DNA from: Sphingobium sp. EP60837
GTDB taxonomy: Bacteria > Pseudomonadota > Alphaproteobacteria > Sphingomonadales > Sphingomonadaceae
Assembly (NCBI RefSeq): GCF_001658005.1
Contig: NZ_CP015986.1
Coordinates: 1,861,501-1,925,500, forward strand
DNA: 64,000 nucleotides
Direction of reading: 5' to 3'
Of this stretch, positions 17,139 to 25,481 are shown piece by piece. The notes below the pieces were generated by a model that saw only the letters and a program-made list of their open reading frames with translations, ran no database searches and was not told where the DNA came from. Position 1 is the stretch's first letter. Every line of letters starts with the position of its first letter. A program made the translations under genes and the position numbers.

Positions 17139-18716
17139 ATGACTGTCTCCGAAACTCTCCGCCCCGCCGCGCAGGCGTCCAAGGCCTGGCCCTATGAAGA
17201 AGCGCGCAAGTTGCTCAAGCGCTACCAAAACGGCGCACCTGAAAAGGGGCACATCCTGTTCGAAACGGGCTATGGTCCGTCGGGCCTGCCGCATATCGGA
17301 ACATTCAACGAAGTGCTGCGCACCACGATGGTTCGCAACGCCTATCATGCGCTGTCGGATATTCCGACGCGCCTGATTGCGTTCAGCGATGACATGGATG
17401 GTCTGCGCAAGGTGCCGGACAATGTGCCCAACCAGGCGATGCTGACCGAGTATCTAGGCAAGCCACTCACCCAGGTGCCCGATCCGTTCGAGAAGTTCGA
17501 AAGCTTCGCGCATCACAATAATGCGATGCTGCGCGCGTTTCTCGACCGCTTTGGCTTCGATTACGAGTTCGTATCGGCCACCGACCGCTATCGATCGGGC
17601 GCGTTTGATGACGCGCTGAAGAATGTCCTGCGCCATTATCAGGACATCATGGACATCATGCTGCCGACCCTGCGCAAGGAGCGGCAGGCGACCTATTCGC
17701 CCGTGCTGCCGATCAGCCCCAAGAGCGGCATCGTGTTGCAGGTGCCGGTCGAGGTGCTGGACGCCGACGCCGGCCTCGTCCGTTTCGAGGATGAGGGCGA
17801 AGTGATCGAGCAGTCGATCCTCTCCGGCGGTGCTAAGCTGCAGTGGAAGGTCGATTGGGCGATGCGCTGGGTTGCGCTGGGCGTCGATTATGAAATGGCG
17901 GGCAAGGACCTGATCGATTCGGTGACGCAATCGTCGAAGATCTGCCGCGCGCTCGGGGCGCGGCCGCCGGAAGGCTTCAACTATGAGATGTTCCTCGACG
18001 AGAAGGGCGAGAAAATCTCAAAATCTAAGGGCAATGGTCTAAGCCTCGAGCAGTGGCTGACCTATGGACCGCAGGAAAGCCTCGCCTTCTACGCCTATCG
18101 GGAACCGAAAAAGGCCAAGCAGCTGCACATGGGCGTCATTCCCCGCGCGGTGGACGAATATTGGCAGTTCCGCGGCAATTATCCTAATCAGGCGATCGAG
18201 CAGCAGCTCGGTAACCCGGTTCATCATATCCATGACGGGAAGCTGCCCGAGGGTAAGCTGCCGGTCACTTTCGGCCTGCTGCTGAACCTGGTGGGGGTGA
18301 TGGGCGATGCCAGCCGTGAGCAGGTATGGGGCTATCTCCAGAATTATGTCGCGGACGCCAGTGCGGAAACCTATCCGGAACTGGATGCGCTGATCGGTCA
18401 TGCGCTGGCCTATCATCGTGATTTCGTTGCGCCGACGCTTAAGCGGCGCGCGCCCGAGGCGAACGAGGCCGCTGCCCTGCGGAAGCTGGATGAGGAACTG
18501 GCGGCGCTGCCGACAGGCGCGAGCGCGGAGGATATCCAGAACATCGTTTATGCGCTGGGCAAAGATGAAGCCTATGGCTTTGCCGAGCTGAGAGACTGGT
18601 TCAGGGCGTTGTACCAGACGCTGCTGGGCGCGGATCAGGGCCCTCGCATGGGCAGCTTCATCGCATTGTATGGCATTGAAAATAGCCGCCGCCTGATCGC
18701 CGAAGCGCTCGGCTGA
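17139..18716 (+). CDS. lysS: Lysyl-tRNA synthetase, class I
   Basis: This 525-residue enzyme attaches lysine to tRNA-Lys. The class I Rossmann signatures are present: HIGT at residues 52-55 (SGLPHIGTFNEV) and KISKS at 292-296 (KISKSKGNGLSLEQW). Class I LysRS replaces the usual class II enzyme in most alphaproteobacteria and archaea. The start ATG at 17139 precedes TVSETLRPAAQ. The region upstream (16939-17138) shows nothing distinctive. Confidence 0.95.
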   Translation: MTVSETLRPAAQASKAWPYEEARKLLKRYQNGAPEKGHILFETGYGPSGLPHIGTFNEVLRTTMVRNAYHALSDIPTRLIAFSDDMDGLRKVPDNVPNQAMLTEYLGKPLTQVPDPFEKFESFAHHNNAMLRAFLDRFGFDYEFVSATDRYRSGAFDDALKNVLRHYQDIMDIMLPTLRKERQATYSPVLPISPKSGIVLQVPVEVLDADAGLVRFEDEGEVIEQSILSGGAKLQWKVDWAMRWVALGVDYEMAGKDLIDSVTQSSKICRALGARPPEGFNYEMFLDEKGEKISKSKGNGLSLEQWLTYGPQESLAFYAYREPKKAKQLHMGVIPRAVDEYWQFRGNYPNQAIEQQLGNPVHHIHDGKLPEGKLPVTFGLLLNLVGVMGDASREQVWGYLQNYVADASAETYPELDALIGHALAYHRDFVAPTLKRRAPEANEAAALRKLDEELAALPTGASAEDIQNIVYALGKDEAYGFAELRDWFRALYQTLLGADQGPRMGSFIALYGIENSRRLIAEALG

Positions 18717-18724
18717 GCCCGATC

Positions 18725-18749
18725 GGAACATTCGAACAGCCGGAGCGTT
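18725..18749 (+). promoter_or_regulatory. EcfG-like (general stress) promoter with no annotated gene downstream
   Basis: GGAAC (18725-18729) and CGTT (18746-18749) are separated by exactly 16 bases, a perfect EcfG consensus. It points into the intergenic region after lysS. Transcription would start near 18756. See the adjacent RNA candidate. Confidence 0.5.
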
Positions 18750-18755
18750 TTTCTT

Positions 18756-18950
18756 CTGGTCCACCCCCTTTCGGACTGATGGCGTGCCTTGCGCGCGTCA
18801 TCGGCCGCGCCTGCTCGGAGACGAGCGGCGCGGCCAAGGGGTTTCCGTCAAACAACTAGAGCGTTCCTGGGGCCGAACTTGGCTGACATGCGCAAGCGTG
18901 GCTGAGTTGCGCAAAGAAAACGGCCCCCGGAAACCAGGGGCCGTTTCATT
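18756..18950 (+). ncRNA. Candidate stress-induced small RNA
   Basis: A transcript starting at the EcfG-like promoter (18725-18749) would fold a strong stem-loop at 18803-18835. This stem has GGCCGCGCC paired with GGCGCGGCC, a bulged T, and GCTCG paired with CGAGC around a GAGA loop. The transcript would end at the hairpin 18918-18946, followed by CATTT. That gives an RNA of about 190 nt. A 26-codon ORF (ATG 18779 to TAG 18859) lies inside but has no visible ribosome-binding site. The stem-loop alone could instead be the lysS terminator. This is a prediction. Confidence 0.35.
18918..18946. terminator. Bidirectional terminator between lysS and the RcnB-like gene
   Basis: AAACGGCCCC (18918-18927) and GGGGCCGTTT (18937-18946) form a 10-bp stem with a 9-base loop. 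On the minus strand it is followed by TTTTCTTT, so it is a good terminator for the RcnB-like gene. On the plus strand CATTT follows. Confidence 0.75.
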
Positions 18951-18966
18951 TACTCAAACGTCTTCT

Positions 18967-19440
18967 TTACCAGAAAAAGCCACGATGGACTTCCATGACG
19001 CGGCCGCTGCGGACGTTCACCAGCAGCACGTCATTATAGTGCCTTACCCACCGCAAATTGGGGTTGTTGGGACGCGGCAGGCGATAACGATAGGGATCGC
19101 TGATATAATAGCGCGAGCTGTAGTAGCTCGGGCGGAGCTGCGACCCTGCTTCCCAGCGATTGTAGCGGAAAGGAGCCCGCCAGTTACCGCCGCGATAAAC
19201 GTCACGGTGCGAGCGGCGATAGTCGCGCCAATCTTCCCGCAATTCCTGACGCGCGTCGCGCACATCGCGGCGCTGCTCACGCACATCGTGGCGGCTACCA
19301 TAGCGCTCCGCGTCGCGCAGTTCGCGCTGTTCCTGACGAAGGTCACGCGCGCTGTCGCGTACCTCCCCACGCGATTGGGCCATGACGGCGCCCGGCATCG
19401 CTGTGGCGGCGATCAGGCCGAGGATGATCAACTTACGCAT
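18967..19440 (-). CDS. RcnB-like secreted protein
   Basis: This 157-residue protein has a signal peptide (MRKLIILGLIAATAMPGAVMA-Q) and a long charged Arg/Asp/Glu helix. It ends in the RcnB-type domain YYISDPYRYRLPRP...LRWVRHYNDVLLVNVRSGRVMEV. RcnB proteins are periplasmic and were first linked to nickel/cobalt homeostasis, but sphingomonads have many paralogs without a demonstrated metal role. The ATG at 19440 starts the signal peptide. A GGAAC-N16-GGTT promoter lies upstream. A second paralog is 1 kb away. Confidence 0.8.
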   Translation of the reverse strand: MRKLIILGLIAATAMPGAVMAQSRGEVRDSARDLRQEQRELRDAERYGSRHDVREQRRDVRDARQELREDWRDYRRSHRDVYRGGNWRAPFRYNRWEAGSQLRPSYYSSRYYISDPYRYRLPRPNNPNLRWVRHYNDVLLVNVRSGRVMEVHRGFFW

Positions 19441-19485
19441 ATATCTTCTCCCATCAGCTTGGCGGACTGAACCAGCGGGGGATTT

Positions 19486-19510
19486 AACCTTTGTCCCTGT
19501 GGCCGGTTCC
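19486..19510 (-). promoter_or_regulatory. EcfG-like promoter of the RcnB-like gene
   Basis: On the minus strand GGAAC (19510-19506) and GGTT (19489-19486) are separated by 16 bases. This would give a leader of about 38 nt to the ATG at 19440. Confidence 0.4.
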
Positions 19511-19626
19511 GCTGCCAACGGATTGCTTATGCATCTCTCACGCTGAACCATGCGGGAACGAGACTGTCAGGAATCAGTCATTTATGTCGCGAATTGTATC
19601 GTCCGTCTGAACAACTCTGCCCTCCG

Positions 19627-20304
19627 TCAGGCGGTCCAGCGACGTTCCCGAAACCATTTGGTGACGACATATTTGATGCCCTTTTCCACCGGCCGCGCAG
19701 CGTGCAGGCTCAAGGGATTGGGTGCGCCATCCGGTTTCATATTGTTCCAGATGAGGATCATGCCCTCGACCGGCGGCACCATGAATTCGCAATGAGGGAA
19801 ATGCGTTTCCCCGCCTGTTTCGACGGGAGATAGATAGATCATCGCGGTCCAACTGCGCTGGCCGCCCGTCTTCATCATCGCTGGCCAGTAATTTGCGGTA
19901 ACGGGGAAGAAGTCGCAATGCGCCTTATACTCTTGGCCAAGGGCGTAGCGCTGGCCCTGCAGCGTTTCGCCATGATCCGGCGGCAGGCCCGTAAGCGCAC
20001 AAATGCGGTCGCTGACAAGGCTCACCAGGACATCCCTAGGGTTTAGATTGCAGCTATGGCTGGTGCGATAGTCGGAATTGGCGCTGCCCGAAAAGAGCGT
20101 CGAAGGCTGCGCATCGGAATCGATCATCGCGCGCAGGGCGGCGCACTCCTCCGCATCGAGGAAATGATGGCGGCCATAGATTTCCAGGCCTGGCGCATCG
20201 ATTCGGCTGACCATGGGATTACGGTCCAGCTTCGCGCGAACCGCTTCGCCGATCCTCGCCCGAATGTCAGAAGCGATGCCGCCGTCATCGATCACGTCCG
20301 TCAT
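19627..20304 (-). CDS. 2-oxoglutarate/Fe(II)-dependent prolyl 4-hydroxylase-type oxygenase
   Basis: This 225-residue protein has the double-stranded beta-helix ligands: H-x-D in YKAHCDFF, and a distal His in SLHAARPVEKGIKYVVTKW with Lys as the 2-oxoglutarate contact. The early part (YGRHHFLDAEECAALRAMID, RTSHSCNL) is typical of the P4Hc/procollagen hydroxylase-like family of proteobacteria. It probably hydroxylates a protein side chain, target unknown. ATG 20304 is preceded by AGGAAACGC. It sits between two RcnB-like genes on the same strand, separated from the upstream one by a terminator. Confidence 0.85.
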   Translation of the reverse strand: MTDVIDDGGIASDIRARIGEAVRAKLDRNPMVSRIDAPGLEIYGRHHFLDAEECAALRAMIDSDAQPSTLFSGSANSDYRTSHSCNLNPRDVLVSLVSDRICALTGLPPDHGETLQGQRYALGQEYKAHCDFFPVTANYWPAMMKTGGQRSWTAMIYLSPVETGGETHFPHCEFMVPPVEGMILIWNNMKPDGAPNPLSLHAARPVEKGIKYVVTKWFRERRWTA

Positions 20305-20346
20305 GTGCGTTTCCTGCCCCGGCGGCCTCATCTGTGCAAATAAAAA

Positions 20347-20373
20347 GGGCCCGGAGCACTTGGCTCCGAGCCC
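20347..20373 (-). terminator. Terminator of the second RcnB-like gene
   Basis: GGGCCCGGAGC (20347-20357) pairs with GCTCCGAGCCC (20363-20373) with one mismatch and a 5-base loop. On the minus strand it is followed by TTTTTA. Confidence 0.7.
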
Positions 20374-20401
20374 AATCGATCGTGCAGGATCGATCTTCGC
20401 C

Positions 20402-21253
20402 TTACCAGAAGAAATCGTGGATCACGTCAACGACATAGCCGTCGCGTATATCGACTAGCAAGGCATCATCATAATAGCGGACCCAGCGCAGCGTCCCATA
20501 GGCAGGGGGCAGACGATAGGAATAGGGATCGTCAATCCAGTAACTGTTCGAGAACAGCAAGCTATTAAGGAAGATGCCGACCGAGAAACGGGTATAGCCG
20601 TAGTCCCAGCCGCGCGGCGCATAGTAGCGACCCGCCCGGTAGCGGTCGCCATAACGTGAGCGGTAGCTGTACCAGTCATAACGGCGATCCTGCCGCCAGC
20701 CATTGTCCCAACGCCGCTGGCCGTTCCAGCGCGTACGGTCATCAAACCGGCGTGGATTAGCCAGGCTGCCCCGCCAATGATTGCCGCTGCTCAGGCGATC
20801 ATCCCGGCGATTATCACGCCATTCGGGCCGCTGCGTTTGGCGATTGTCGCGCCAGTCGGGGCGATCACCGGAGCGGCGATCATCCCGCCATTGCGGCCGC
20901 TGGGTCTCCGCCTGCTGCCTGATGCGGGTTTCGTTGCGCGATGCATCGCGAGCCGCATCGCCACGCGCTTCGCCCCTGCGCCATTGACGGTCAGGTCGCG
21001 GCTGCTCCGTTTGGATCTGCCCGCGATCCACCTGACGCTGCTGCCAGCGCTGGCCCGCTTGATCGCGCCTGCTGTCATCGCCTCGCTGTTCGCGCGTTGC
21101 GTCGCGACTACGGGGGCCATCGCCGTCCTGACGCGCCGCGCGTTCGTCGCCACGGCCGCGCCAGCCATCCTCTCTACCTTGGGCATAGGCCGGAGCGATC
21201 CCGCCCAGGACCGTCGCGGTCATCAGCCCTGCCAACATCATTTTCTTCAACAT
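20402..21253 (-). CDS. RcnB-like secreted protein, long Arg/Asp-rich form
   Basis: This 283-residue protein has a signal peptide (MLKKMMLAGLMTATVLGGIAPAYA-Q) and a ~140-residue low-complexity Arg/Asp/Gln/Trp region with repeated QRPEWRD/RRPDWRDN-type units. Its RcnB-like C-terminus is YWIDDPYSYRLPPAYGTLRWVRYYDDALLVDIRDGYVVDV. That part closely parallels the paralog at 18967-19440, so the two probably arose by duplication. ATG 21253 is preceded by GGAAAGCGAAG. Its function in the envelope is unknown. Confidence 0.8.
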   Translation of the reverse strand: MLKKMMLAGLMTATVLGGIAPAYAQGREDGWRGRGDERAARQDGDGPRSRDATREQRGDDSRRDQAGQRWQQRQVDRGQIQTEQPRPDRQWRRGEARGDAARDASRNETRIRQQAETQRPQWRDDRRSGDRPDWRDNRQTQRPEWRDNRRDDRLSSGNHWRGSLANPRRFDDRTRWNGQRRWDNGWRQDRRYDWYSYRSRYGDRYRAGRYYAPRGWDYGYTRFSVGIFLNSLLFSNSYWIDDPYSYRLPPAYGTLRWVRYYDDALLVDIRDGYVVDVIHDFFW

Positions 21254-21492
21254 GATCTTCGCTTTCCAAAGGGGCGCCATGCCCCGCATGTTGCTTTTTT
21301 ATTACCGTCGTCATGTCGTGAGGCTGAACTTGCCTGTCAGCGATTTGAAAGAATCTTCTACATTTCGGAAAGCCTTGCTGCACATGCGTTTGCATGAATG
21401 AGTCGCACGGAAAAACGACCAACTGCTGTCGCTCAACTGTAATACTAATCTAAATCAGTGCGCGCGACCTTAACTGCCTTTAGGACCAACGA

Positions 21493-22032
21493 GTGAAAAG
21501 AACGTCCAACGCCGGCCGTGTCCGACAGGCCCTTCGTGATGCGACGATGGTTAACCATCAGCGTGTGGACGAATTATTCTCTGATTTCCCGCTCGATTCT
21601 CGTGATGGCTATGGCGCTTTTCTGAGGGCGCATGCGCGCGCGCTCGCGCCGTTGGAGCAGTTGGCGAGGCCGGATGCGCCGCGCCTGCCGCGCCTGATGG
21701 AGGATCTCGCTGCGTTGGGTAAAGCCTTGCCTGAGCCGTTGGCGGTGGAGCGGCGGGGCGATGAAGCCTTCCGCTGGGGCGCGCTTTATGCGTTGGAAGG
21801 CTCGCGGCTTGGCGGAGCGATGCTTGAACGTCGCGTGCCGCCCGGCCTCCCGCGCGCTTATCTGTCGTCGGTGCATGGCAAAGGCGGCTGGATCGCTTTT
21901 CAGGATGCGCTGGACAAAGCCGCCGACGATGGCGGTGAGGATTGGATTGACGGCGCCATTCAGGGTGCCGATGCAGCCTTCGCCCTCTTCGCAGCCGGAG
22001 CTGCCGCAGAGCGGGCGGGCCTGAATGGCTGA
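21493..22032 (+). CDS. bphO: Biliverdin-producing heme oxygenase
   Basis: This 179-residue protein shows the bacterial heme oxygenase pattern: LRDATMVNHQRVDELF with the proximal His22, and the distal-helix segment WGALYALEGSRLGGAML. It opens heme to biliverdin, the chromophore used by the phytochrome encoded next. A GTG start at 21493 keeps the full heme-ligand helix; an ATG at 21547 would cut it. The stop overlaps the bphP start by 8 bp, so the two are made together. Confidence 0.9.
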   Translation: MKRTSNAGRVRQALRDATMVNHQRVDELFSDFPLDSRDGYGAFLRAHARALAPLEQLARPDAPRLPRLMEDLAALGKALPEPLAVERRGDEAFRWGALYALEGSRLGGAMLERRVPPGLPRAYLSSVHGKGGWIAFQDALDKAADDGGEDWIDGAIQGADAAFALFAAGAAAERAGLNG

Positions 22033-24595
22033 CGGCCGCGAACCGGACGTGACCGCTTTCGCTGTCGATATCAGCAATTGCGATCGAGAACCGATCCATG
22101 TTCCGGGGACGATCCAGCCCTTCGGCTTCCTCGTCGCGTTGACGGCGGACTGGCTGGTGTCCCGCGTCTCGGCGAACAGTAGTGCCTTTATCGGCCTTTC
22201 GCCCCAGGAGATGCTGGGTCGGCCGATCAGCGAGCTGTTCCGGGGTGAAGCGATACATTCGCTGCGCAACCGCATTACCCTGCTGCGCGGTCCTGATGCG
22301 GTGGAGCGGATATTCTCGCTGATATTGATCGACTGTTTTCCCCCGTTCGACATCGCGGTGCATTTTTCCGGATCGCTGGTGGTGATCGAAGCTGAACCTG
22401 CCCGCGCCGATGAGATGGAGGCGACCAGCATGGTGCGCTCCATGGTCGCGCGACTGGCCCAGACGGACAGCATGGCGGCCTTTCTGCGCGATGGCGCCAG
22501 GCAGGTGCGGGCACTGACCGGCTTTGACCGGGTCATGGTCTATCGTTTCGCCGACGGCGGCGATGGCGAAGTCGTGGCTGAGGCTTTGCGCCCCGGCATC
22601 GATAGCTTTTTCGGTCTGCACTATCCCGCGTCCGATATCCCGGCGCAGGCGCGCGCGCTTTATCTGCGCAACATCTTCAGGGTGATCGCGGATGTGCAGG
22701 CGCAGCCGGTGCCGGTCGTGCCCATTCTCGACCCTGCTGGCGCGGCGCTGGACATGTCGCTGTGCCTGCTGCGCGCTGTTTCGCCCATCCACATCGAATA
22801 TTTGGGCAATATGGGTGTGGGCGCGTCGCTCTCCATCTCGATCATCGTCGAGGGGCGGCTTTGGGGCTTGTTCGCTTGCCACCATTATGGGCCGCGCCTG
22901 CCCAGTTTCGCCCAGCGCAGCGCGGCGGAGTTGTTCGGCCAGATCTTCTCCATGATGCTGGAAAGCCGTGAACGGGCGGAGACGGCGGACTATGAAGGCA
23001 AGGCGCGGCAGGTCGCCGACCGGCTGATGTCGGCGGTCGCGCAGGATCACGACCTGTTGTCTAACGCCCGTTGGCTGGGCGACGTCATCTTCGATACCGT
23101 GCCTGCCGATGGCGTGGGCGTCTATATAGATGGCGACATGACGCTGGCCGGGCTGACCCCAGATAAGTCGGCCTTTGCTGCGATCGTGTCGATGCTCAAT
23201 CGGACGGCGGCAAGCCAAGTCTATACTACCGACAGTCTCAGCCGGATCATGCCGGAAGCAGCGGCCTATGCGGATCGGGCAGCGGGCCTGCTTGCCATCC
23301 CGTTGTCGCGCCGCCCTCGAGACTATGTCGTCCTGTTCCGGGCCGAGCAGATGCGATCGGTGCGCTGGGCGGGCAATCAGGAAAAGCATATAGAATATGG
23401 GCCGAATGGACCCCGCCTGACGCCGCGCAAAAGTTTCGAAGAATGGTCGGAGCTGGTGAAAGGCACGGCGGTCGCCTTCAGCCCGGCCGAACTGCGTGTT
23501 GCCGAAGCGCTTCGCACCGCTTTGCTGGAAGTCGTCCTCCGCCTGTCGGATTCGGCGCATGAGGAACGGCAGAAGGCGCACGAGAAGCAGGAACTGCTGA
23601 TCGCCGAACTCAACCATCGGGTCCGGAACATATTGTCGCTGATCCGCGGGCTGCTGTCGCAGACGCGCAATAGCGCGCGATCGGTGGATGAGTTCATCGC
23701 GACGCTGGAAAGCCGCGTCCAGGCGCTTGCCCGCGCCCATGACCAGATCACGGCTGACCGCTGGGCGCCCGCGCGGTTGCAGGACCTGATTGAGGTGGAA
23801 GCCGGTGCTTATCTCGGTGAGCGGCGCGACCGGGTGAAACAGACGGGTCCCAATGTCCTGCTGACGCCGTCGGCCTTCACGGTGCTGGCGCTGGTGATCC
23901 ACGAACTGCTGACCAACGCGGCGAAATATGGCGCCTTGTCGGATGGCGGAACGGTTTCAATCGACTGGCATGTCGATCCGGACGGCAGCTTGCTGCTTCA
24001 CTGGCTGGAAAGCGGCGGTCCCGCAGTGGTCGCGCCGACGCGGCGCGGTTTCGGGTCCACTGTGATCGAACGATCGATCCCCTATGACCTGGATGGCAAG
24101 GCGGAGATCGCCTACCGCCTCGCCGGGCTGGAGGCGCATTTCTGTATTCCCTCTGCCCATATCGCGTCGGTTCTGCCGGATGTAAGCGGCGCGGAACGGA
24201 CGAAGCCGGTGGCTGTTCCCACCCCGGAATTGCTGAAGGGGCGCAACATCCTTTTGGTCGAGGACAATATGATCATCGCCATGGATGGCGAGGACGCGCT
24301 GCGCGACCTGGGCGCCGACGTCGTCACGGCCGGCAGCGTTAGCCGGGCGCGCGAGGCGCTAGCACTGCGGAACATCGACTTCGCCGTGCTGGACTTCAAT
24401 CTAGGCACGGAAACAAGCCTGCCGGTCGCCGACCTGCTGGCGGAGCAGGGTATCGGCTTTCTATTTGCAACCGGCTATGGCGACGGGCTGGACCTGCCGG
24501 AGCGGTTTGGCGGCATCACGTTGATCAAGAAGCCCTATTCCAATGTGACCTTGGCGCAGGCCATCGGTCCCGCCATTGGCGCCAAAGCCAGCTGA
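22025..24595 (+). CDS. bphP: Bacteriophytochrome HWE-type sensor kinase with receiver domain
   Basis: This 856-residue red/far-red photoreceptor has domain order PAS (Cys19, the biliverdin-binding position, before PIHVPGTIQPFG), GAF (HYPASDIPAQARALYLRN), PHY (to ~500), an HWE/HisKA2-type kinase with the phospho-acceptor His531 in ELNHRVRNIL, and a C-terminal receiver (ILLVEDN; acceptor Asp790 in AVLDFNL; IKKPYS). An HWE kinase with its own receiver suggests signalling to PhyR-type general stress or other responses rather than a classical partner regulator. It overlaps bphO by 8 bp. Confidence 0.92.
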   Translation: MADGREPDVTAFAVDISNCDREPIHVPGTIQPFGFLVALTADWLVSRVSANSSAFIGLSPQEMLGRPISELFRGEAIHSLRNRITLLRGPDAVERIFSLILIDCFPPFDIAVHFSGSLVVIEAEPARADEMEATSMVRSMVARLAQTDSMAAFLRDGARQVRALTGFDRVMVYRFADGGDGEVVAEALRPGIDSFFGLHYPASDIPAQARALYLRNIFRVIADVQAQPVPVVPILDPAGAALDMSLCLLRAVSPIHIEYLGNMGVGASLSISIIVEGRLWGLFACHHYGPRLPSFAQRSAAELFGQIFSMMLESRERAETADYEGKARQVADRLMSAVAQDHDLLSNARWLGDVIFDTVPADGVGVYIDGDMTLAGLTPDKSAFAAIVSMLNRTAASQVYTTDSLSRIMPEAAAYADRAAGLLAIPLSRRPRDYVVLFRAEQMRSVRWAGNQEKHIEYGPNGPRLTPRKSFEEWSELVKGTAVAFSPAELRVAEALRTALLEVVLRLSDSAHEERQKAHEKQELLIAELNHRVRNILSLIRGLLSQTRNSARSVDEFIATLESRVQALARAHDQITADRWAPARLQDLIEVEAGAYLGERRDRVKQTGPNVLLTPSAFTVLALVIHELLTNAAKYGALSDGGTVSIDWHVDPDGSLLLHWLESGGPAVVAPTRRGFGSTVIERSIPYDLDGKAEIAYRLAGLEAHFCIPSAHIASVLPDVSGAERTKPVAVPTPELLKGRNILLVEDNMIIAMDGEDALRDLGADVVTAGSVSRAREALALRNIDFAVLDFNLGTETSLPVADLLAEQGIGFLFATGYGDGLDLPERFGGITLIKKPYSNVTLAQAIGPAIGAKAS

Positions 24596-24664
24596 GGCAG
24601 CAGGAAACCCATTGTTTCGCCCTCCAAGCTTGCGCAGCGGAGCGTGCCGCCCGATGTTCGGCGG

Positions 24665-25474
24665 ATGAAACAGCCAAGTCTTTACATTCCGCATGGCGGA
24701 GGCCCTTGCTTCTTCATGGACCCGGCCGATCCTGACCGTCTATCCAGCGATCCCATGTGGCATCCGATGCAGGATTATCTTGCCCAGCTGATCGCGCGCC
24801 TGCCCGAACGCCCGCGCGCGATGCTGATTATTTCGGGTCATTGGGAGGAGCCCGTGTTTACCGTGCACCAGGGCGAGCATCCCCCGCTTCTGTTCGACTA
24901 TTATAATTTCCCGCCGCACACCTACCAGCTGCGCTGGGACGCGCCCGGAGCGCCTGCGATCGCCGCGCGGGCGGCCGAGCTACTTCGCGATGGTGGCTTG
25001 CCGGTTGCCGACGAAAGCGAACGGGGATGGGATCATGGCGTCTTCATCCCGATGAAGGTGGCGCGGCCAGAAGCGGACATCCCGGTCGTGCAACTGTCGC
25101 TGCGTCAAGATCTGGATCCGGCCGCGCATATCGCCGCCGGTCGCGCCCTAGAGCCGTTGCGCGACGAAGGGGTGGTGATCATCGGATCGGGCATGAGCTT
25201 CCACAATATGCGCGTGCGCGATTCGGAGGCGCGGACGCCCTCTCTGTTGTGGGACGAGGCATTGACCGAAGCTGTCACCGACCCCGATCCCGGACGGCGC
25301 GCGGCCCGTGTGGCAGCCTGGGATGTGCTGCCGGAGGCGCATTTTGCGCACCCGCGCGAAGAGCATCTTCTGCCGCTGATGGTTGCGGTCGGCGCAGGCG
25401 GTGACGATGCGGCGCGTGTCGATCATCAAAGTGCGGTGCGGGGCTGGCCGATATCGGCCTACCGCTTCGGCTAA
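24665..25474 (+). CDS. DODA-type class III extradiol ring-cleavage dioxygenase
   Basis: This 269-residue LigB-superfamily protein related to plant/bacterial 4,5-DOPA dioxygenase (E. coli YgiD) has YIPHGGGPCFF, IISGHWEEP, ERGWDHGVFIPM and HPREEHLLPLM. These carry the metal and catalytic histidines. The natural substrate is probably a catechol of unknown identity. ATG 24665 starts directly before the first beta strand (MKQPSLYIPHGG). It is downstream of bphP by 69 bp on the same strand. Confidence 0.88.
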   Translation: MKQPSLYIPHGGGPCFFMDPADPDRLSSDPMWHPMQDYLAQLIARLPERPRAMLIISGHWEEPVFTVHQGEHPPLLFDYYNFPPHTYQLRWDAPGAPAIAARAAELLRDGGLPVADESERGWDHGVFIPMKVARPEADIPVVQLSLRQDLDPAAHIAAGRALEPLRDEGVVIIGSGMSFHNMRVRDSEARTPSLLWDEALTEAVTDPDPGRRAARVAAWDVLPEAHFAHPREEHLLPLMVAVGAGGDDAARVDHQSAVRGWPISAYRFG

Positions 25475-25481
25475 GGCGCGT

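Noticed and set aside
18784-19470. Plus-strand ORF across the RcnB-like gene
   Set aside because: Antisense shadow of the RcnB-like gene; the translation has no domain, though a short RNA from this strand is proposed upstream.
21551-23902. 783-codon frame antisense to bphO-bphP
   Set aside because: Shadow of the phytochrome gene on the other strand; arginine/histidine-rich translation without recognisable domains.
24193-24217. GGAAC-N16-TGTT inside bphP as an EcfG promoter
   Set aside because: It lies within coding sequence just before the receiver domain and points at no new gene.
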